64,000 nucleotides of DNA from Planctomycetota bacterium (lineage in GTDB: Bacteria > Planctomycetota > UBA1135 > GCA-002686595): positions 27,768-91,767 of the forward strand of contig JAJDEU010000058.1 of NCBI GenBank assembly GCA_029259635.1, read 5' to 3'. Below the pieces are notes generated by a model. That model was given only the letters and a program-made list of their open reading frames with translations, made no database searches and had not been told where the DNA came from. This document shows positions 17,381-25,382 of the stretch, in pieces; the stretch's first letter is position 1; every line of letters begins with the position of its first letter. The position numbers were made by a program, and so were the translations under genes.

Positions 17381-18772
17381 TCAGCGCGGTATCCGCAGAA
17401 CGAATCGCGCTCCGCCGTACTGCGAGTCAGAGACTTCGATTTCGCCCTGGTGAGCCAGGACGACGTTCCTGACGAGTGCCAAACCCAATCCGTAACCGAT
17501 TCTTCGTGCGACACTGCCCTCGTTACCGCCGCCCCCGTCTAGCTGATCCGCCTGAGGCCCTCGATAGAACGGCTCGAAGATCTTCTCGCGCTCCCCTTCC
17601 GGCACACCCGGCCCGGAGTCCTCCACTGAAATCTCTATCGAGTCCGTATTGCCGCAAAGTTGGACACGCACGGTCGAATCACGGGGAGACCACTTCACGG
17701 CGTTGCCAACAAGATTGTTCAACGCCAGAAGCAACGCTTCTCGATCGCCTTCCACAGTCAATTCGCCTTCGGTTCGCAGATCGATCATGACGCCGGCATG
17801 ATCAGCCGCTCTTCGATTCGGCTTGAGCCGCAAGTTCGCCTCCGGCTTCAAATCGAAGCGCTCCAAGGTCGGCCCCCCCTCTTCGCGGGGAGCACACAAC
17901 ATCACGAGGTTGTCGACGACTCGCCCCAGATCACCGAGCTCTTCGAACTGGTTTCGGAGCACCTCACGATACTCCTCCTTTTCGCGCGAACGCATCAAGG
18001 CGACCTCAACCTCGCTCATCAAGTTTTGAATCGGCGAACGCAACTCGTGAGCCAGCCCCGCCGTCATGAGCCGAACTCGATCCTGCTCGCTACGGATGTT
18101 TCGGAACATCTCACACAAGGCGCCGGCCACTTCACGAATCTCTTCAGGAGCCCCGGTAACCGTGAATTCTTGGTTCGCCGACGGAATTTGAATAGCGCGA
18201 ACCTGGGCAGCGACCTCGTCCAGATGTCGAGCTAAACGGCGTCCGAGAAAAGCACCGCTGGCAACAGCGAGTAACGCCGCGATTCCGCCAATACCGAGAA
18301 CGGCCAGCGTGAGCCTCTCCAAGAGCTCCATTTGCCAGGCCCCGTCGACAACGAGGCCGACTACGAGTCCAGACGGAAAGGGGGCCGCCCGCCAACGCAG
18401 GTCGGAGGTGAGCGGAGTGGTGAGGTGCAACTCGCCATAATCGGCCGGCGCGCTATTCAGCAATTCGGGCGGACCAAACTCACCCCACAGTTCACGCGAC
18501 TCCTCGTGCCATACACGCCAAGCGAGTGGATTGAGCCGGTGCTCACTCGCAAACCCATCGACCAAGTCCTCAAACTCCGCAATTGAATTGCTGGAACCGA
18601 AGCCCGCTCGCATCTCGTGCAATTCTTCCAACACGAGGGCATCGAGCTCGCGTTCCGAAGCCTGTCGAACAAACCACAGGCTCATCCCGGAGAGAGCAAG
18701 TACGGCAACCCCGACCGTCAGCGCAAACCACCGCGTCAACCACGAGGGAATCGACCACCGCTTGGAAGTCAT
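17381..18772 (-). CDS. Membrane sensor histidine kinase
   Basis: A 463-residue EnvZ-type kinase. TM1 spans about residues 14-35, a periplasmic sensor 36-148, and TM2 about 152-175, followed by a HAMP-like region. The HisKA domain carries His242 in AGLAHELRSPIQN. The catalytic domain has an N box (LLALNNLVGNAVKW), G1 (VEDSGPGVP), F box (IFEPFYRG) and G2 (GYGLGLALV). All key residues look intact. It overlaps the response-regulator gene by 4 bp (ATGA) and is downstream of it. The redox cassette lies 134 bp further along the same strand, so the pair may control it or simply precede it. Confidence 0.93.
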   Translation of the reverse strand: MTSKRWSIPSWLTRWFALTVGVAVLALSGMSLWFVRQASERELDALVLEELHEMRAGFGSSNSIAEFEDLVDGFASEHRLNPLAWRVWHEESRELWGEFGPPELLNSAPADYGELHLTTPLTSDLRWRAAPFPSGLVVGLVVDGAWQMELLERLTLAVLGIGGIAALLAVASGAFLGRRLARHLDEVAAQVRAIQIPSANQEFTVTGAPEEIREVAGALCEMFRNIRSEQDRVRLMTAGLAHELRSPIQNLMSEVEVALMRSREKEEYREVLRNQFEELGDLGRVVDNLVMLCAPREEGGPTLERFDLKPEANLRLKPNRRAADHAGVMIDLRTEGELTVEGDREALLLALNNLVGNAVKWSPRDSTVRVQLCGNTDSIEISVEDSGPGVPEGEREKIFEPFYRGPQADQLDGGGGNEGSVARRIGYGLGLALVRNVVLAHQGEIEVSDSQYGGARFVLRIPR

Positions 18773-19452
18773 CCGTCGGTCTCCCCAGGATCAATCAAGC
18801 AGTAGCCTTCACCGGTGCGCGTCTCAATCATGCGCGGCCCGCGCATCTCGAGTTTGCGCCGAAGCCGAGCGATAACGACCTCCACGACATTCGTTCCCGG
18901 GTCGAAGTCGATCTCCCAGACCTCTTCCAACAAGCGGGTCCGAGAGAGTGGTTCGGGCATGGACACCGCCAGCGCCCACAAAACTCCAAACTCCCTCGGG
19001 CTAAGCTCGATGCGACGCCCTGCTCGATCCCCAGTGCTCTTGGAGAGATCGAGTCGAAGGTCGCTCACCTGGACGACAAGCGGATCGCCGCGACGCATGA
19101 CCGCGTCAATTCGCGCCAGTAATTCCGCAAACTCGAACGGCTTGATGATGTAGTCGTCCGCCCCCAGCCGGAGCCCTTTCACGCGTTCATTGACTTCATG
19201 CCGCGCCGTCAAAAAGATGACGGGCGTCATGATTTTCATTCGGCGCAGCTCGCCCAGAAGTTCCCAGCCGGTTCGATCGGGCAACATCACATCGAGCAGA
19301 ATCAAATCGAAGTTACTCGATCCCGCACCACCAACGGTTCGCATCGCCTCGTCGGCATCCGCAACCGTGGAGCACTCGAGACCACTCTCCTCGAGTCCAC
19401 GCTTCAAGATGCTGCGCAGCTTTGGATCGTCATCGACAACGAGGATTTTCAT
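18769..19452 (-). CDS. OmpR/PhoB-family response regulator
   Basis: A 227-residue regulator. The receiver has VVDDDPK, phospho-acceptor Asp54 in LILLDVMLPDRTGWE, Thr in VIFLTARHE and Lys in DYIIKPFEFAEL. The C-terminal winged helix includes IELSPREFGVLWAL and NVVEVVIARLRRKLE...ETRTGEGYCL. Start 19452 (MKILVVDDDP) is preferred over an upstream in-frame ATG, which adds 13 non-receiver residues. Four-base overlap with the kinase gene shows coupling. Target genes are not evident from the sequence. Confidence 0.93.
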   Translation of the reverse strand: MKILVVDDDPKLRSILKRGLEESGLECSTVADADEAMRTVGGAGSSNFDLILLDVMLPDRTGWELLGELRRMKIMTPVIFLTARHEVNERVKGLRLGADDYIIKPFEFAELLARIDAVMRRGDPLVVQVSDLRLDLSKSTGDRAGRRIELSPREFGVLWALAVSMPEPLSRTRLLEEVWEIDFDPGTNVVEVVIARLRRKLEMRGPRMIETRTGEGYCLIDPGETDG

Positions 19453-19545
19453 GAGTAGTCGCTCAGGATTGACCGATAGGGTTCTCAGCAAGCTTTAGAG
19501 AGCTTATAGCGCAGAATCGACGTTCGGCGCTGGGTGTTTTCCGAT

Positions 19546-20424
19546 CTATAGGCGCGCGAGCAGTCCGTCGGCGAGAGCGACCGCGGCTTGAGGCGCGTGG
19601 CGGAAGAACATCGACGGCTCGACCAGCTCGAGCTCATTGAGAAGCAGCCTGCCGACATCATCACGCAAGAAATCGACGCGTCCGTAGAGCAAATCGCGCT
19701 CGCCTAAGCGTTCGGCGGCGAGAGCGACCACTCGGCAGGCGAGCTCCCTCTCGGCTCTCGAGAACGAATAAGGCTCGTCGGAGGCGCCGTAGTCATCCTG
19801 AACCCGATAGTCCCCCGGCACGGGCACTTTGCGCACACCGTGCGTGAGCACGCCATCGACGAAGATTGCGGAGAGCTCTCCCGCCGACTCCACCGAGGAC
19901 ATGTAGGGCTGCAACATGAACTCTTGCGTGGGAAGCAATTGGTCGAGGTGAGCCATTGCCGCGGCGAGGCCTTCGTCGCTCGCGTCAAACCGCAAGGTGC
20001 CACTCGCACTTGCGCCCACGGTCGGCTTGAGAAAGGCACGAGGCCATTCGCGCTCGCGAAGGAGGCGCGCAAGGTCAGGCGTCTCGCCGCGCGCAAGCCA
20101 AACCGTTGGCAAGCCCGCGATGCCATCCTCTTCGAGTTCGCGCAGATACGATTTGTCGGTATTCCAACGCACGACCGACGCGGGATTGAAGAGCTCAAGC
20201 TCCGAAGAGACGCGCCCCGCCCAGGTCACGAACTCTTCGCGACGATCCATGTAGTCCCAGGTCGTGCGGATGAGGCACGCGTCACAGGCTCCCCAATCGA
20301 AGCTCGGCTCATCCCAGTTGGGATGCGTGACCTCGACGCCGCGTGACTCGAATGCTCTCGCGAGCACCTCGTCATCGACTTCAGAGGGGAGCAGTGAGTC
20401 GCAAGTAGCTAGCGCAATTCGCAT
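19546..20424 (-). CDS. ATP-grasp domain protein (RimK/glutathione-synthetase-like ligase)
   Basis: A 292-residue cytosolic ATP-grasp enzyme, probably joining a carboxylate to an amine or thiol. Recognisable parts are the N-terminal RIALATCDS, LIRTTWDYMDR, the ATP-binding RAFLKPTVGASASGT, the hinge EFMLQPYM, GELSAIFVDG and the Mg-binding end RVDFLRDD...LLLNELELVEPSMFF. This pattern matches the ATP-grasp group that includes amino-acid ligases such as DcsG; substrate unknown. Start 20424 is chosen at the first residues matching the family; longer in-frame extension would cross a 12-bp perfect hairpin just upstream. It follows the acidic exported protein gene by 65 bp. Confidence 0.85.
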   Translation of the reverse strand: MRIALATCDSLLPSEVDDEVLARAFESRGVEVTHPNWDEPSFDWGACDACLIRTTWDYMDRREEFVTWAGRVSSELELFNPASVVRWNTDKSYLRELEEDGIAGLPTVWLARGETPDLARLLREREWPRAFLKPTVGASASGTLRFDASDEGLAAAMAHLDQLLPTQEFMLQPYMSSVESAGELSAIFVDGVLTHGVRKVPVPGDYRVQDDYGASDEPYSFSRAERELACRVVALAAERLGERDLLYGRVDFLRDDVGRLLLNELELVEPSMFFRHAPQAAVALADGLLARL

Positions 20425-20435
20425 CGTCAGATACT

Positions 20436-20469
20436 GAAGGTGGCCATGCGGCGCCGTATGGCCACCTTC
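20436..20469. repeat. Intercistronic perfect hairpin
   Basis: GAAGGTGGCCAT and ATGGCCACCTTC are perfect 12-bp arms; three more pairs (one G-T) extend the stem to a GCGC tetraloop. It lies between the stop of the acidic exported protein gene and the start of the ATP-grasp gene, 11 nt upstream of that start. No T-run follows on either strand, so it is more likely an mRNA stability, processing or translation-control element than a terminator. Confidence 0.6.
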
Positions 20470-20489
20470 TGGTGTGACGTCGCGCTGAA

Positions 20490-21539
20490 CTACTCTTCCG
20501 AGCCGCCTTGCGAAATCTCGCACGAGATGGTGTTCGTTCCCGCGAAGGATTGAACAACATCCATCTGGAAGGTCTCGTCGTCGCGGGAGAGGTCCTGGGA
20601 GGACGTCACGGTGTAAGTGATATCGCCACCGAGCTCGAGCTCCGTCGCGTGACCCGCGCCCAAGTCCCAGCGCAGAACGCCTTCGAACTCAAACGTGATC
20701 TCAATATCCTCGCCGATCGTGCCACTGACGCCTTCGTTGTCGACGTCTTGGCTCTTTTCACTGCTCGTGCCGGCCTCGACGGTGATTCCGATGAGCGCAA
20801 TTCGCACTCCGTCTTCCGCGATCACCTCATTCAACTTGCACTCGATCGTACCTTCGAGGTTGTCCTCGTATTGTTGAGAGACGTCATCATCGTCGTCATC
20901 CTCATCCGCCTCATTCTCCCAATCAAGCTGCAGGTCTCCGCTCGGATCATTGATCAAGTCGAGCGCTCGTATTTCGGCTTCCCACGTGTCGCCAACTGAA
21001 ACGGCACTTTCCGGAAGTAAACCCTCGAAGTAGATGTCGTACTCGAGCTCTTCGAGAAGATCTTCATCACCATCTTCGTCCTCCCAGAATGCGACGGTGT
21101 ACGACTCTTCCTCGGCATCCCAGGTAAAGACGACGGATGTGCCCTCGAGCTCCGTGCTGCCGGAATCATCGCTGGAATTCGAACCGTCCGGTCCTTCCGC
21201 TGACTGAGCACGCGTCTGCCCGACCTCATTGAACGTCCGTCGCAACTTCGTGACTCGCCCGTCCTCGAAGCTCAGGACTTCGTCGCTGAACACCGCTTCG
21301 AAACTCTGAGAGAGCTCGACATCGACATCCGGAGTTTCCTGTTCGTGCTCTTCGCCATTGAAGACCATCATCATCGATTGATCTTCGAGCGTCATCGTCA
21401 CCTCATTCGTGTAACTCACCGTGAATGCCGCGCCGGCTTCGGGCGAGAAACGAATCTCTTCTTCGAGCGCGATCGGGGGAACGAATGCGACCAAGAGGGG
21501 CGCGAGGAAGAGCAGTTTTGCGTTAATGCCAGCCATCAT
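20490..21539 (-). CDS. Acidic exported protein of unknown function
   Basis: A 349-residue protein with an N-terminal signal peptide (MMAGINAKLLFLAPLLVAFVPPIALE). The mature part is extremely acidic, with runs such as EDEDGDEDLLEELEYD and NEADEDDDDDDV, and is otherwise beta-rich with repeated TxEVEVxL-like strands. The domain family is not recognised; GxTWEAEIR and RWDLGAGHATELELGG recall planctomycete periplasmic proteins in which steps of a lipocalin-like barrel repeat, but that is only an impression. The start 21539 sits on adjacent ATGs; residues upstream in frame are not signal-like. It may be transcribed with the ATP-grasp gene downstream. Confidence 0.75.
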   Translation of the reverse strand: MMAGINAKLLFLAPLLVAFVPPIALEEEIRFSPEAGAAFTVSYTNEVTMTLEDQSMMMVFNGEEHEQETPDVDVELSQSFEAVFSDEVLSFEDGRVTKLRRTFNEVGQTRAQSAEGPDGSNSSDDSGSTELEGTSVVFTWDAEEESYTVAFWEDEDGDEDLLEELEYDIYFEGLLPESAVSVGDTWEAEIRALDLINDPSGDLQLDWENEADEDDDDDDVSQQYEDNLEGTIECKLNEVIAEDGVRIALIGITVEAGTSSEKSQDVDNEGVSGTIGEDIEITFEFEGVLRWDLGAGHATELELGGDITYTVTSSQDLSRDDETFQMDVVQSFAGTNTISCEISQGGSEE

Positions 21540-21731
21540 ATTTATGGGGGTGTCGCGCGCGGGCGCGAGGAAAGTCCGTCCAAGAGAAGAAAGGTAAAGT
21601 GCCGAGCAAGGACTCGCCCTGCTCAATCGGGCGAATAGTCTGACGACTACAGGCGCGCTCGGCCTCTCTCAAGCCGTGAATTGGTTGCAAGAATTGCGCA
21701 ACCCGTCGTTTTCGGGCCATTCCGGCTCGAA

Positions 21732-22478
21732 TTAGATATCGACGAGCGAGGCCTCGTCCGGGCTTTCGTAGTCCTCGGTCCAGTACTGAAGCTCATTCCG
21801 CGGCGTTCGCGGCCCAAAGAAGATCAGTGCCAGAGCCGCGAAGATAAAGCCGCCGACATAGATCAGCGCCGTCCACCAAGGAAAAGGACTGATCGTCAAA
21901 CGGTCCTTCAGTTCGGCGATGGTCATCCCCGTGTCCTGATGATTGATCACGGTCGGGTGCGTCAAGATCTTCACCACCCACGCCAAGAGTATGACTGAAT
22001 AGATCGTCCAGTAGTTTCGGACGATTCGAGTGCGCAGGGAGGCCAAGCGACCGATCTTAAAGCGCGGGCGGAACAAATCGTCGGCGACGAGCGACCCCCA
22101 TCGCTGTTCCGGACTCGTCAAGTCGCGGCGCAGGATCGGACCGTAAAAATTCTCTTCGATCATGCGGACGCGCGAACGCCACATGTGAGCGAAGCGAAAG
22201 CGGCGCGCTTCAAAGCCGAGGAAGACCGTGATCAACGCTAAGCCAAACAGCAATGTCCAGTGCGAGTGCTTGGCGTCGCCGAAAGAGAAGGTCAACAAGC
22301 CGGCAGTCGTGATCACCGCCCAGTTCGTCGTGTTGTCGAGCCTGAGTCGCCAAGAGTTTGATCGATAAAGCTCACCGCGATAGAGATGAACCATGGCCGA
22401 GATGTACTCGGAACGGCTCAGCGGCGTGCTCTCGTAGTCCACATCGGCTATGGGCCGACTCTTCGTCTCTTCGCTCAT
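21732..22478 (-). CDS. DUF2270 integral membrane protein
   Basis: A 248-residue inner-membrane protein. The N-terminal SRSEYISAMVHLYRGELYRS and RLRLDNTTNWAVITT are characteristic of DUF2270. Four membrane segments are visible at about residues 52-67, 74-91, 157-176 and 198-221. A conserved cytosolic block with RMIEENFYGPILR and WGSLVADDL lies between the second and third. No enzymatic motif is seen; the family's function is unknown to me. It lies 192 bp upstream of the acidic exported protein gene on the same strand. Confidence 0.88.
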   Translation of the reverse strand: MSEETKSRPIADVDYESTPLSRSEYISAMVHLYRGELYRSNSWRLRLDNTTNWAVITTAGLLTFSFGDAKHSHWTLLFGLALITVFLGFEARRFRFAHMWRSRVRMIEENFYGPILRRDLTSPEQRWGSLVADDLFRPRFKIGRLASLRTRIVRNYWTIYSVILLAWVVKILTHPTVINHQDTGMTIAELKDRLTISPFPWWTALIYVGGFIFAALALIFFGPRTPRNELQYWTEDYESPDEASLVDI

Positions 22479-22481
22479 AGT

Positions 22482-22510
22482 TGAAGGGGGGACACGCTGA
22501 AGGGGGACAC
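22482..22510. repeat. Short direct repeat of a GGGGACAC motif
   Basis: TGAAGGGGGGACAC (22482-22495) and TGAAGGGGGACAC (22498-22510) are near-identical and separated by 2 bp, directly upstream of the DUF2270 start. Such GTGTCCCC-rich units occur in REP-like intergenic repeats. No transposase is present, so its origin is unclear. Confidence 0.35.
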
Positions 22511-22655
22511 ACGTGAATCTTGATTGTTCCGATCGCGAACACCCGAGTCCAGTGAGCGCCCGAGAAACCGAGCGACTCTGCCCGGATTATCGATCAGCGC
22601 CACAAGCGGCAACGATCGCTGGTAAGATTCGACTCGGGTCCCAGCGCCCAATGCC

Positions 22656-22970
22656 ATGAGTGAAGCCGCACGCAAAACCTACTTTCACTTCACGCCTACC
22701 CCCACTCCGTCGAAGCGCGGCGAGTGGCGAAGCACTCCGCCCGACTCGCCCGGTATCTACTGGGTGATTGGCCCATCCGGCGACAACGAGCCCACGCATT
22801 TCGCCGTTGTCGGCTACGAGCCCGATCCAGGACGCGTTCGCCCCGCGGGCTGGGAACTAGCCGAAGGCGACGCGGCCGCCCCCACGATCGCGCTCAGCGA
22901 AATTCGAGCTTGGTGGAGCGAGCGTCTCGAGCCACCCGTTCTCCCCAAAGACTTCGATAGCTCGCGCTAG
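22656..22970 (+). CDS. Small hypothetical protein
   Basis: A 104-residue soluble protein starting MSEAARKTYFHFTPTPTPSKRG. Its middle (PGIYWVIGPSGDNEPTHFAVVGYEPD) reads like a compact beta domain, and IRAWWSERLEPPVLP closes it. No signal or membrane segment is visible. The family is not recognised. Codon use resembles neighbouring genes. It is transcribed toward the small membrane protein gene at 23014, with 43 bp between the two stops. Confidence 0.55.
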   Translation: MSEAARKTYFHFTPTPTPSKRGEWRSTPPDSPGIYWVIGPSGDNEPTHFAVVGYEPDPGRVRPAGWELAEGDAAAPTIALSEIRAWWSERLEPPVLPKDFDSSR

Positions 22971-23013
22971 CCGGAACGAACGATCCGCGGCCGACTGGCC
23001 GTCATTTGAGCGA

Positions 23014-23322
23014 CTAGAAAAAGGAAATTTCGCTGCCTCCGGGAAGCGAGGGGCGTCTTCGCCGAAGTTCGAATGCTCGCTTGGCTCGACACCGTTCGCA
23101 TCGAATCCGCCAGCGTGTTCGCCGCTCTTGAAAGAACGCCAATGCCGCGACGAGCACGAAAAATGCGCTCACGAGATTCCCTGTTCTTGCGAGCGCAAAG
23201 GCCAAGACCGACACGAGCAACGAGGCAACGCCAATCACAAGCGGCAATGCGATCGCTCGACGCGAATGCGGTGTGAGGTCATCACACTTTGAGCAATGCT
23301 CGACAGTGACACGTACGTACAT
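23014..23322 (-). CDS. Small membrane protein with split zinc-ribbon cysteines
   Basis: A 102-residue protein. CSKC at residues 10-13 and CERC at about 75-78 flank two hydrophobic segments (IALPLVIGVASLLVSVLAFAL and VSAFFVLVAALAFF), so the two Cys pairs face the same side and may form one zinc ribbon. The charged tail is Arg-rich (ELRRRRPSLPGG). The function is not recognised. It lies just outside the tRNA-bracketed island, transcribed away from it. Confidence 0.6.
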   Translation of the reverse strand: MYVRVTVEHCSKCDDLTPHSRRAIALPLVIGVASLLVSVLAFALARTGNLVSAFFVLVAALAFFQERRTRWRIRCERCRAKRAFELRRRRPSLPGGSEISFF

Positions 23323-23515
23323 GGGACGGCTCCGAAACCAGCCTTATCCTACCCCTTCCGCGCCGCTCCGCTCCCGAATCCTCCCTTGGACGGCGCGCGA
23401 CCGTTGCGCCTCCACCTCCAGCCGCTCCTGACCGGGGCCTTGCGCCCACTCGCCGACGATCCGGCGGGATCTACGTCCCAAGAAGAGCGCGGCCTCTGTC
23501 AGCCCGCCGGCAGGA

Positions 23516-23563
23516 GTGGTGGGCCCTCGGTGACTCGAACACCGGACCAATCGATTATGAGTC
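23516..23563 (-). repeat. Direct repeat, attR-like copy
   Basis: Forty-eight base pairs matching the anticodon-to-CCA part of tRNA-Ile2 with 46 identities, in the same orientation as the intact gene 1.87 kb away. It would be the distal attachment site of the putative island. Confidence 0.65.
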
Positions 23564-23595
23564 TCCCGTTCTGAGCTAACGACCGGGTGGCCGGC
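23516..23595 (-). pseudogene. Partial tRNA-Ile2 copy (degenerate)
   Basis: On the minus strand this reads TTAGCTCAG, then a shortened unrelated segment, then GACTCATAATCGATT with anticodon CAT, a T arm CCGGTG-TTCGAGT-CACCG and AGGGCCCACCA. It matches the intact tRNA at 25384 over the 3' 48 bp with two mismatches, but the D arm is truncated and the 5' acceptor strand does not pair properly. It is therefore not functional and looks like an attachment-site remnant. Confidence 0.7.
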
Positions 23596-24353
23596 TTCCA
23601 GGAGCCCTCGTGTACGTTGAGGATGGACTTGGCTAAGGGTTGATGTTGGTTGTGTTCCACATGGTTGTACATGGGGAGGGGGTATTTGCACACCGCTTGA
23701 AATCGTTGGCCGGCCTGTTGGACGTTTGGGCGAGGTAGATAGCCGCTAACTGGCCTCTTTTGGTCCGCCGGTCTGGACGGGACGTACACGGCTGGCGTGA
23801 GTGTGTGCGTGGGGCCCCCAGCGAAGGATGAGTGGGTCCCTTTGCTTGGGAGAATGAGAAAACCCCTACCCTTTTCTCCGTTTGAAGCTTGTTCCAGTCT
23901 CCACTCGATCAGTCAGACTCTGTTTTTTTCAGCTTGAAAAGAACAAAGAAATGGATGGCCTCTACCTGATCGTCCGACCCGCAGCCTTTCGTCTGGCGAC
24001 TTAGGATTTAACTAATCGAAGAATCTGCCTTACAGATGAAAGCGAACTCGTCATAACGAAAGTGGAAACCTTGGTCCGACAGGACTCGCTGTTCGGTCAA
24101 CCGCTACAGCGTCACCAAAACGCGGTTGCCTCGCGGAAGGTAACGACCGTGAACTCTCGTTGGGGGCTAAGCCAGGTGTACGAGAAGAAACAAGTACCTG
24201 GGGCTCACTCCTTCTTCCACCGTGCCAGACTCGCGTCAATTCATGGGGGGAGGGGGGGCTATTGCAGACACCCCTTTCGCGGAAGGCTTGAAATAGAGAT
24301 TAGGGTTGCTCTCTTTCTTCTCTGTTTCCAGCTCACCGTAGGTACTGCCAAAG

Positions 24354-24680
24354 CTACTGATCACAATCGAAGCATTGGCTTGACTGAGGAGTACGTCCCG
24401 GTCGCCCACACTTTGAACATGCGGGCCCATACAACGCGATCCTGTGATGCCACAAGGCATTCGGGTTCGTCTCTTTAAAGCCCGTCAGGCGTTCGTAAGC
24501 GTCGAGAGCGGGCTTGAATCGTATGGTCGTGTCCAAGCCCTTCAATGGTAGGCCGTGCTCTTGCCTGAATTCTTTGGTCGCCCTCATTCCATCGGACAGA
24601 AGGCACTGGAGTTCAGCGAACTCTCTCTCGTCCAGCATGGGAATCTCCATGCGGCATCGCCAACACCACATAATCTTCAT
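24354..24680 (-). CDS. Small double zinc-ribbon protein
   Basis: A 108-residue soluble protein. MKIMWCWRCRMEIPMLDE opens with a CxxC pair, and the C-terminus holds CSKCGRPGRT...CFDC, so one four-Cys zinc ribbon split between ends is likely. The middle contains YERLTGFKETNPNALWHHRIALYGP, which I recall from a widespread family of uncharacterised proteins. It is third in a three-gene overlapping unit (4-bp ATGA overlap with the preceding gene). Function unknown; size and context fit an accessory cassette gene. Confidence 0.75.
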   Translation of the reverse strand: MKIMWCWRCRMEIPMLDEREFAELQCLLSDGMRATKEFRQEHGLPLKGLDTTIRFKPALDAYERLTGFKETNPNALWHHRIALYGPACSKCGRPGRTPQSSQCFDCDQ

Positions 24681-25138
24681 TCCGGAGGAGACTCAAGTAG
24701 GCCCGTGTTTTCGATGACCGATCTGTACTGCTCGAAATCGAATGAATAGGGGCCGAGATTGTCGATCGATCGCCACCCATCTTCGTAGTTTGTCTGCCAG
24801 CCAATCTCCTCCCAGACAACGGACCGACCCTCTCTTCGTACACGAGCAGAGACGGCACCGCATCCCAGGTCTCCGCACTCAGGGCAAACGAACAGGGACA
24901 CTCGGCCGTCCGCGAAATCTCCAGGCGATTCAACCAGCAAGCGGGCTTGTGCATCGGAATGAAGGGCTCGTCCTCCCCAGCCCAGGCATCCCACTTCGTC
25001 GAGGCCCTCTGCGAGACACTTCGAAAGGAGCGAAACTCCGTCCACGACGAAGTCGAAGAACCGTCGCTCCGTCTTCGTGCCACTCCCGAGAGACTCACCT
25101 GGCCGAACGGCCGGCGTCAGTTGAAGCGAGGACTTCAT
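24677..25138 (-). CDS. Uncharacterised CPECGDLGC-motif protein
   Basis: A 153-residue soluble protein. Its core LFVCPECGDLGCGAVSARVR (three Cys, zinc-ribbon-like) is followed by WEEIGWQTNYED and a terminal GPYSFDFEQYRSVI. This motif order is familiar from conserved hypothetical proteins scattered among bacteria, often in accessory regions. It overlaps both neighbours by 4 bp, so the three genes are translated together. No catalytic residues can be assigned. Confidence 0.75.
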   Translation of the reverse strand: MKSSLQLTPAVRPGESLGSGTKTERRFFDFVVDGVSLLSKCLAEGLDEVGCLGWGGRALHSDAQARLLVESPGDFADGRVSLFVCPECGDLGCGAVSARVRREGRSVVWEEIGWQTNYEDGWRSIDNLGPYSFDFEQYRSVIENTGLLESPPE

Positions 25139-25371
25139 GGAGTGTTCGGTCCGGCTTGAGCTAGCCAGTCAACTCTTCCGCGAGCCTCGGACTCTGCCCG
25201 GTCTGCATCTGGGGCATAGCACTCCGAGTAGCGACCGCTGGGGATCCAGCACTTTTCAAGCGGATCATCGCTAAACGCCCATGCGGTGAATCCGAAGGAT
25301 CCGTCGTCACGCTGGATGATTTCCACCTTCCGCTTGCCGGTTGAGTCCAGGATCTCCTTCACGATTCGCAT
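25135..25371 (-). CDS. Small hypothetical protein, first gene of the island operon
   Basis: A 78-residue soluble protein (MRIVKEILDSTGKRKVEII...). Its body FGFTAWAFSDDPLEKCWIPSG and C-terminal ARGVDWLAQ-like end look like a conserved small family of unknown role. The start at 25371 lies 12 nt downstream of the CCA end of tRNA-Ile2, so the operon may be read from the tRNA promoter. The longer in-frame extension would be translated from tRNA sequence and is rejected. Confidence 0.7.
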   Translation of the reverse strand: MRIVKEILDSTGKRKVEIIQRDDGSFGFTAWAFSDDPLEKCWIPSGRYSECYAPDADRAESEARGRVDWLAQAGPNTP

Positions 25372-25382
25372 AAGGCTGTGGC

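Larger units (their letters stand above)
23323..24353. other. About 1 kb without a supported gene; left part of the putative island
   Basis: From 23323 to 23515 the DNA is like the rest of the window. The tRNA-Ile2-like fragment follows at 23516. From about 23600 the sequence becomes visibly more AT-rich and no frame on either strand shows a believable protein; the longest frames overlap one another and the tRNA fragment. A weak stem-loop with seven T (around 23897-23929, plus strand) and a CCAGGTGTAC/GTACCTGG inverted repeat near 24173-24214 are the only structures seen. Likely decayed island DNA. Confidence 0.5.

Noticed and set aside
21567..21578. GAGGAAAGTCCG, the first conserved block of RNase P RNA
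   Set aside because: The rest of rnpB (CAGGGTGCC block, ACAGAA block, 3' helices) is absent and the gap is too short, so this is chance.
23344..23789. Minus-strand frames crossing the partial tRNA
   Set aside because: They are translations of tRNA sequence and its surroundings; no domain or start context supports them.
23516..23900. tmRNA or other structured RNA near the partial tRNA
   Set aside because: The fragment carries a CAT anticodon arm matching tRNA-Ile2, and no 5' tmRNA partner or tag frame is seen.
24062..24478. 138-codon plus-strand frame
   Set aside because: It overlaps the better supported Cys-motif gene on the other strand and its composition is not protein-like.
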